DNA of 39,760 nucleotides from Embleya sp040605455 (GTDB lineage Bacteria; Actinomycetota; Actinomycetes; Streptomycetales; Streptomycetaceae), in assembly GCF_040605455.1 (NCBI RefSeq), contig NZ_JBEXCV010000078.1, positions 1 to 39,760 on the forward strand. The letters are read 5' to 3'. The translations under genes were made by a program, and so were the position numbers. Below, in pieces: positions 36,335 through 39,760 of this stretch. Position 1 is the stretch's first letter, and every line of letters begins with the position of its first letter. The notes beneath the pieces are model-generated. The model worked only from the letters and a program-made list of their open reading frames with translations. It was not told the DNA's origin and ran no database searches.

Positions 36335-36814
36335 ATGGCGAAAGAGACCGGGCGCAAGCTCATCGCGCAGAACAAGAAGGCGCGGCACGACTACCTCATC
36401 GAGGACACCCTCGAAGTCGGCCTCGTCCTGACCGGCACCGAGGTCAAGTCGTTGCGAGCCGGCAAGGCGTCCCTGGTGGACGGCTACGCGAGCATCGACG
36501 GCGGCGAGGTGTGGCTGCACAACGTGCACATCTCGGAGTACTCGCAGGGCACGTGGACGAATCACGCGGCGCGGCGCAAGCGCAAGCTGCTGCTGCACCG
36601 GCACGAGATCGACAAGCTGATCCAGGCGACCCAGGAAACGGGTCACACCCTGGTGCCGCTCAGCCTGTACTTCAAGGACGGTCGGGCCAAACTCGAACTG
36701 GCGCTGGCCAAGGGCAAGAAGAACTACGACAAACGGCAGACCCTGCGCGAACAGCAGGACAAGCGCGAGACGGAGCGCGTGATGTCGAAGTACGTGCGCG
36801 GCCGCCGTCAGTGA
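36335..36814 (+). CDS. smpB: SsrA-binding protein SmpB
   Basis: Binds tmRNA and delivers it to stalled ribosomes for trans-translation. The protein has 159 residues, the family length, and begins MAKETGRKLIAQNKKARHDY. Further motifs are GLVLTGTEVKSLRAGK, VWLHNVHISEY and LVPLSLYFKDGRAK; the basic C-terminal tail ends KYVRGRRQ and is expected to enter the mRNA channel. ATG 36335 is preferred, with AGGGA just upstream; the frame from 36314 adds seven residues. Its partner RNA gene ssrA starts 170 bases downstream, a common pairing. Confidence 0.97.
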   Translation: MAKETGRKLIAQNKKARHDYLIEDTLEVGLVLTGTEVKSLRAGKASLVDGYASIDGGEVWLHNVHISEYSQGTWTNHAARRKRKLLLHRHEIDKLIQATQETGHTLVPLSLYFKDGRAKLELALAKGKKNYDKRQTLREQQDKRETERVMSKYVRGRRQ

Positions 36815-36859
36815 TCGGCGGGCGATGATCGTTCGCGGCGCGCACCACCGGGAATGAAG

Positions 36860-36888
36860 TGGACCGGTCCGACGTTGGACCGTACGAT
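36860..36888 (+). promoter_or_regulatory. Candidate promoter for ssrA
   Basis: TGGACC (36860-36865) and TACGAT (36883-36888) are separated by 17 bases, a reasonable vegetative sigma-70-type pair. Initiation near 36895 would give a precursor with about 90 bases of leader to be removed by RNase P. Unproven. Confidence 0.35.
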
Positions 36889-36983
36889 GTGCCTGGTTCG
36901 GGTCGAGCAAGTGTGGCGATTCGGGCCGTCGAGCAGGACACCCGGGTTCCTCGGAGCCTCGGTGGTTGCTTGAAAACTCAATA

Positions 36984-37350
36984 GGGGGTGATCGGTTTCG
37001 ACTGCGGCTGTCGAAGCAGAGGAAGCGAGCCGAGGAAGCGACAATGATCTCGTTAACCATATGTCGCAAACAAATAATCGCCGATACCAAGCGCGATTCC
37101 TTCGCCCTCGCTGCCTAAGCGAGTATCCGAAGGTGTCAGACCGGGTGCGTCCCCGCCCCGGACCCTGGCATAATCTAGGGGACTCCACCGTACGACCCGG
37201 TTACGGGGTCATGCGGGACAAAAAACAGTAACTGGGCCCGTCGGTGTCTTGTCCACGTGAACACCGGGGCCGAGAAAATCGTTGTGGACTGCGCTCGGAG
37301 AAGCTCTGGTTTTGCACCGTAGGACGCGGGTTCAATTCCCGCCACCTCCA
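36984..37350 (+). ncRNA. ssrA: tmRNA (transfer-messenger RNA)
   Basis: The 367-base tmRNA has the signature 5' end GGGGGTGATCGGTTTCGAC and a 3' tRNA-like domain. The T arm is GCGGG-TTCAATT-CCCGC (about 37326-37342), and the 3' acceptor strand CACCTCC (37343-37349) pairs with GGGGGTG (36984-36990), with one G-U pair. The discriminator A is at 37350. CCA is not encoded in full (ACCCC follows) and must be added after processing. An Ala-accepting G-U pair is not at position 3-70 by simple reading, but the third acceptor pair is G-U, as expected for alanyl charging. The tag reading frame is at 37080-37118. It lies downstream of smpB. Confidence 0.95.
37080..37118 (+). other. tmRNA tag reading frame, ADTKRDSFALAA
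   Basis: The resume codon GCC at 37080 begins a 12-codon frame ending TAA at 37116-37118. The peptide ADTKRDSFALAA ends in the ALAA degradation signal recognised by ClpXP-type proteases and resembles actinobacterial tags such as the ANTKRDS type that I recall from Streptomyces. An A-rich stretch (CAAACAAATAATC) lies directly upstream, as is usual before the resume codon. Confidence 0.88.
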
Positions 37351-37360
37351 CCCCTGTTGA

Positions 37361-37398
37361 CGAAAAGGCCCGGTGTGCTCGCACGCCGGGCCTTTTCG
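37361..37398 (+). terminator. ssrA terminator
   Basis: A 17-bp stem with one G-U pair: 37361-37377 (CGAAAAGGCCCGGTGTG) with 37382-37398, loop CTCG. It begins ten bases after the mature tmRNA end. Confidence 0.88.
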
Positions 37399-37439
37399 CG
37401 TGCCCGTTCGGGTGGGTGCGACGCGTTCCCGAAAACGCG

Positions 37440-37471
37440 ACGAACCGGCGACCTCTGGGCCGCCGGTTCGT
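37440..37471. terminator. Second hairpin downstream of ssrA
   Basis: ACGAACCGGCG (37440-37450) pairs perfectly with CGCCGGTTCGT (37461-37471) around a ten-base loop. Possibly a back-up terminator. Confidence 0.5.
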
Positions 37472-37771
37472 GATGTCGAGGACACCGACCCGCCAATGCT
37501 CGCCTCTCGGCAAGTGGTCCCTCGTAGGGACTAATGGTTGGGCCCGGGGGCTTGGATCGAGCCGGTGTCGTCGACCAGCGTAACCGACCACGCGCCCGAC
37601 GCCGGAATGATCGGCGAAGGACGAGGATCACAGTTTGCGGTGCCGGCCGCTTCGGGTAAGGCGGGCCGCGGCGCAGCCCCCGGCCTCGCCCGTGTCCACG
37701 AAGTGAGACCATCGGGAGCGATGCGACGCCGTGGGAAACGGGCGTCGCAGCGATCGGAGGAGAAAGAGTTC

Positions 37772-39178
37772 ATGCCCGCAGCGCCCAGCGCCTCGTACTC
37801 GATCACGGCTCGACTGGAGGTCCCCGCGGGGGGCCGATCGGTCAGTCGACTCACCAACGCGGTCGAATCCGCCGGGGGGTCGGTCACCGCGCTCGACGTC
37901 ACCGCGTCCGGCCACGAGCGCCTGCGGATCGACGTCACGATCGCCGCAACCTCGACCGACCACGCCGATCGGCTCGTCGCGGCGGTCCGGGAGATCGAGG
38001 GGGTCACCCTCGGCAAGGTCTCGGACCGTACCTTCCTGATGCACCTCGGCGGCAAGATCGAGATGCAGTCCAAGCATCCGATCCGCAACCGTGACGACCT
38101 CTCGATGATCTACACCCCGGGTGTGGCGCGGGTGTGTCTGGCCATCGCGGAGAACCCGGACGACGCGCGCCGGCTGACCATCAAGCGCAACACCGTCGCG
38201 GTGGTCACCGACGGCTCCGCAGTGCTGGGCCTGGGCAATATCGGCCCCAAGGCCGCGCTGCCGGTGATGGAGGGCAAGGCGGCCCTGTTCAAGCGGTTCG
38301 CCGGGATCGACGCGTGGCCGATCTGCCTGGACACCCAGGACCCGGACGAGATCGTGCGGGCCGTGCAGGTGATGGCGCCGGGCTTCGCCGGGATCAACCT
38401 GGAGGACATCTCCGCGCCGCGCTGCTTCGAGATCGAGCGCCGGCTGCGCGAGACGCTGGACATCCCGGTCTTCCACGACGACCAGCACGGCACCGCGATC
38501 GTGGTGCTGGCGGCGCTCACCAACGCGCTGCGGGTGGTCGGCAAGAAGATCGAGGATGTGCGCATTGTCATGTCCGGCGCGGGCGCGGCGGGCACGGCGA
38601 TCCTCAAACTGCTCCTCTCCGCCGGCGCCGGACACGTGGTGGCCGCGGACGTCCAGGGCGTGGTGCACACCGGCCGCGCGGGCATGGGCGAGGACCTGCG
38701 CTGGATCGCCGAGCACACCAACGAGCAGGGCCTCACCGGCACCCTCAAGGAGGCTGTGGTCGGCGCGGACGTGTTCATCGGCGTGTCGGCGCCGAACGTA
38801 CTTGACGGCTCCGACATCGCCGCGATGGCCCACGACTCGATCGTGTTCGCGCTGGCCAACCCGGATCCCGAGGTGGACCCGGTGGCGGCCCTGGAGTACG
38901 CCGCGGTGGTCGCCACCGGCCGCAGCGACTTTCCCAACCAGATCAACAACGTGCTGGTTTTTCCGGGTGTCTTCCGAGGTCTGGTGGACGCGCAGAGCCG
39001 GCACATCACCAACGACATGCTGCTCGCCGCCGCGCGGGCGCTGGCGTCGGTGGTCTCCGACGACGAAGTGAACCCGAACTACATCATTCCGAGTGTTTTC
39101 CACCCGGAGGTGTCCGCCGTGGTGGCGGCGGCGGTGCGGGACGCGGTGTTGGCGGAGCGTCAGAGCCCTGCGGGATGA
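37772..39178 (+). CDS. NAD-type malic enzyme with N-terminal ACT domain
   Basis: Oxidative decarboxylation of malate to pyruvate with reduction of NAD(P)+. The protein has 468 residues. The N-terminal ACT domain (about 9-85; SITARLEVPAGGRSVSRL) is probably an allosteric site. The catalytic part shows Y114 in SMIYTPGVARVC, TDGSAVLGLGNIG, ALPVMEGKAALFKRF with the catalytic lysine, the metal site NLEDISAPRC and FHDDQHGTA, and the nucleotide fold GAGAAGTAI. It lacks the C-terminal phosphotransacetylase-like domain of MaeB. Close homologues in Streptomyces are annotated as NAD-dependent; specificity is inferred. ATG 37772 has GGAGGAG nine bases upstream. It is followed by a hairpin and then the HU gene. 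Confidence 0.95.
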   Translation: MPAAPSASYSITARLEVPAGGRSVSRLTNAVESAGGSVTALDVTASGHERLRIDVTIAATSTDHADRLVAAVREIEGVTLGKVSDRTFLMHLGGKIEMQSKHPIRNRDDLSMIYTPGVARVCLAIAENPDDARRLTIKRNTVAVVTDGSAVLGLGNIGPKAALPVMEGKAALFKRFAGIDAWPICLDTQDPDEIVRAVQVMAPGFAGINLEDISAPRCFEIERRLRETLDIPVFHDDQHGTAIVVLAALTNALRVVGKKIEDVRIVMSGAGAAGTAILKLLLSAGAGHVVAADVQGVVHTGRAGMGEDLRWIAEHTNEQGLTGTLKEAVVGADVFIGVSAPNVLDGSDIAAMAHDSIVFALANPDPEVDPVAALEYAAVVATGRSDFPNQINNVLVFPGVFRGLVDAQSRHITNDMLLAAARALASVVSDDEVNPNYIIPSVFHPEVSAVVAAAVRDAVLAERQSPAG

Positions 39179-39244
39179 TCGTCGTACTGTCCGTACGGAT
39201 CCCGGTTGCAGAGGCCCCCGAACGGCCCCGTAATCTGCCGGAAC

Positions 39245-39278
39245 CGCGAAATCACGGGGCTTTCCCAGTGATTTCGCG
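39245..39278 (+). terminator. Hairpin after the malic enzyme gene
   Basis: CGCGAAATCAC (39245-39255) pairs perfectly with GTGATTTCGCG (39268-39278); the inner bases can extend the stem past one mismatch to a CTTT loop. It lies 67 bases after the stop. Confidence 0.75.
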
Positions 39279-39412
39279 TGTCCTTGATTAGCTTCCGGGC
39301 ATGGATGAGTGCAGGATTCGTCCCCGGGGCAAGAACAGCGAGTTGGACTGCACCACGTTTGCGACCACGTTCGTGGCCGTCGACGGAGGTCAGCAAGACA
39401 CGGGAGTGACAC

Positions 39413-39694
39413 ATGAACCGCAGTGAGCTGGTAGCCGCCCTCGCGGAGCGCGCCGACGTGACCCGCAAGGACGCGGATGCCGTACTGAGCGCGCTCGCCG
39501 ACGTCGTCGGCGAGATCGTCGCCAAGGGCGACGAGAAGGTCTCGATCCCGGGCTTCCTCACCTTCGAGCGCACCCACCGCGCTGCCCGCACCGCGCGGAA
39601 CCCGCAGACCGGTGACCCGATCGACATCCCGGCCGGCTTCGGCGTCAAGGTTTCGGCGGGCTCGAAGCTCAAGGCCGCGGCCTCGGGCAAGTAA
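39413..39694 (+). CDS. hup: HU-family nucleoid protein
   Basis: A small histone-like DNA-bending protein of 93 residues that forms dimers and compacts DNA. It begins MNRSELVAALAERADVTRKD; the dimer core has GFLTFERTHRAARTARNPQTG, whose R/K-rich arm inserts in the DNA minor groove, and it ends in a short basic tail KLKAAASGK. It lacks the long Lys/Ala-rich tail of the HupS-type actinobacterial HU, so it corresponds to the short HupA type. ATG 39413 has GGGAG six bases upstream. A strong hairpin follows at 39724. The 234 bases upstream, free of genes, must hold its promoter. Confidence 0.96.
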   Translation: MNRSELVAALAERADVTRKDADAVLSALADVVGEIVAKGDEKVSIPGFLTFERTHRAARTARNPQTGDPIDIPAGFGVKVSAGSKLKAAASGK

Positions 39695-39723
39695 GCCCGT
39701 AGCGCCCCGGTGGAAAACCGGAA

Positions 39724-39751
39724 GGGCGGCTTCCCCTCGGGGGAGCCGCCC
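39724..39751 (+). terminator. Terminator of the HU gene
   Basis: GGGCGGCTTCCC (39724-39735) pairs with GGGAGCCGCCC and neighbours (39740-39751), with one T-G pair and a CTCG loop, 29 bases after the stop. Confidence 0.85.
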
Positions 39752-39760
39752 GGGCCGGGG

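Larger units (their letters stand above)
37351..37771. other. 421-base gap between ssrA and the malic enzyme gene
   Basis: No gene seen. It holds the ssrA terminator (37361-37398), a second hairpin (37440-37471) and a small stem GTCCCT-CGT-AGGGAC at 37517-37531. The in-frame extension of the malic enzyme frame back to 37538 has no ribosome site and no homologous sequence. The promoter of the malic enzyme gene must lie at about 37530-37755 but is not evident. Confidence 0.5.

Noticed and set aside
36808..37188. Minus-strand open frame of 126 codons over the ssrA 5' half
   Set aside because: Antisense of the tmRNA, no ribosome site and no plausible product.
37201..37485. Minus-strand open frame of 94 codons containing WRWRELNPRPTVQNQSF
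   Set aside because: It is the antisense of the tmRNA 3' domain and its terminator; this kind of translation is a known annotation artefact of tRNA-like sequences.

Overview
This is a high-GC chromosomal segment from a Streptomyces-like actinomycete. The evidence is strong GC bias at third codon positions, many GTG and TTG starts, actinobacterial proteins throughout, a tmRNA tag ending in ALAA, an LAxTG-type sortase substrate, and a gene order (comF-hpf-response regulator-secA ... gdh ... kinases-prfB-ftsEX-smpB-ssrA ... malic enzyme-hup) that I recall as typical of Streptomyces core chromosomes. Most genes are conserved housekeeping genes. The accessory interest lies in four places: a sugar ABC transporter, an FHA/FtsK-like ATPase beside two Ser/Thr kinases, a repetitive cell-wall protein, and a peptidase beside ftsEX.

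Layout. 1-2017 (+): 3' part of a ComF-like phosphoribosyltransferase overlapping a long-form hibernation factor, a strong hairpin terminator, and a NarL-type response regulator. 2076-3843 (-): a YcaQ/AlkZ-type winged-helix protein and a GNAT acetyltransferase. 3983-6751 (+): secA, ending at a hairpin shared with the convergent Rv3235-like gene. 7752-15989 (+): a DUF6912 protein, a HAD-like hydrolase, P5C dehydrogenase and the 1627-residue NAD-glutamate dehydrogenase, the last two making a route from P5C through glutamate to 2-oxoglutarate. 16057-16482 (-): a small four-helix membrane protein. 16727-21569 (-): a complete four-gene carbohydrate ABC importer (ATPase, lipoprotein, two permeases) with overlapping or closely spaced genes; one permease carries an unusual large extracytoplasmic insertion resembling an SdrD_B domain. 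21851-23131 (+): a divergent serine hydroxymethyltransferase.

23253-29858: an FHA-FtsK/SpoIIIE (EssC/EccC-like) ATPase is read leftwards, back to back with two membrane-anchored Ser/Thr kinases read rightwards. The second kinase has an external six-repeat beta-propeller-like sensor. 29896-31008: prfB without a frameshift. 31357-32385: a secreted Thr/Gly-rich protein built on a 27-bp tandem repeat and ending in an LASTG sorting signal. 32386-32772 holds only hairpins. Then come a 60-residue zinc-ribbon membrane protein (-), ftsE, ftsX, a coiled-coil M23 peptidase with intact zinc ligands, smpB and the tmRNA gene ssrA, followed by a NAD-type malic enzyme with an ACT domain and an HU protein.

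I see no phage, insertion sequence, CRISPR array or obvious defence island. The best candidates for undescribed biology are the permease insertion domain, the kinase-propeller fusion beside the FHA-FtsK ATPase, and the tandem-repeat sortase substrate. Gene functions are inferred from remembered family motifs, not from database searches.
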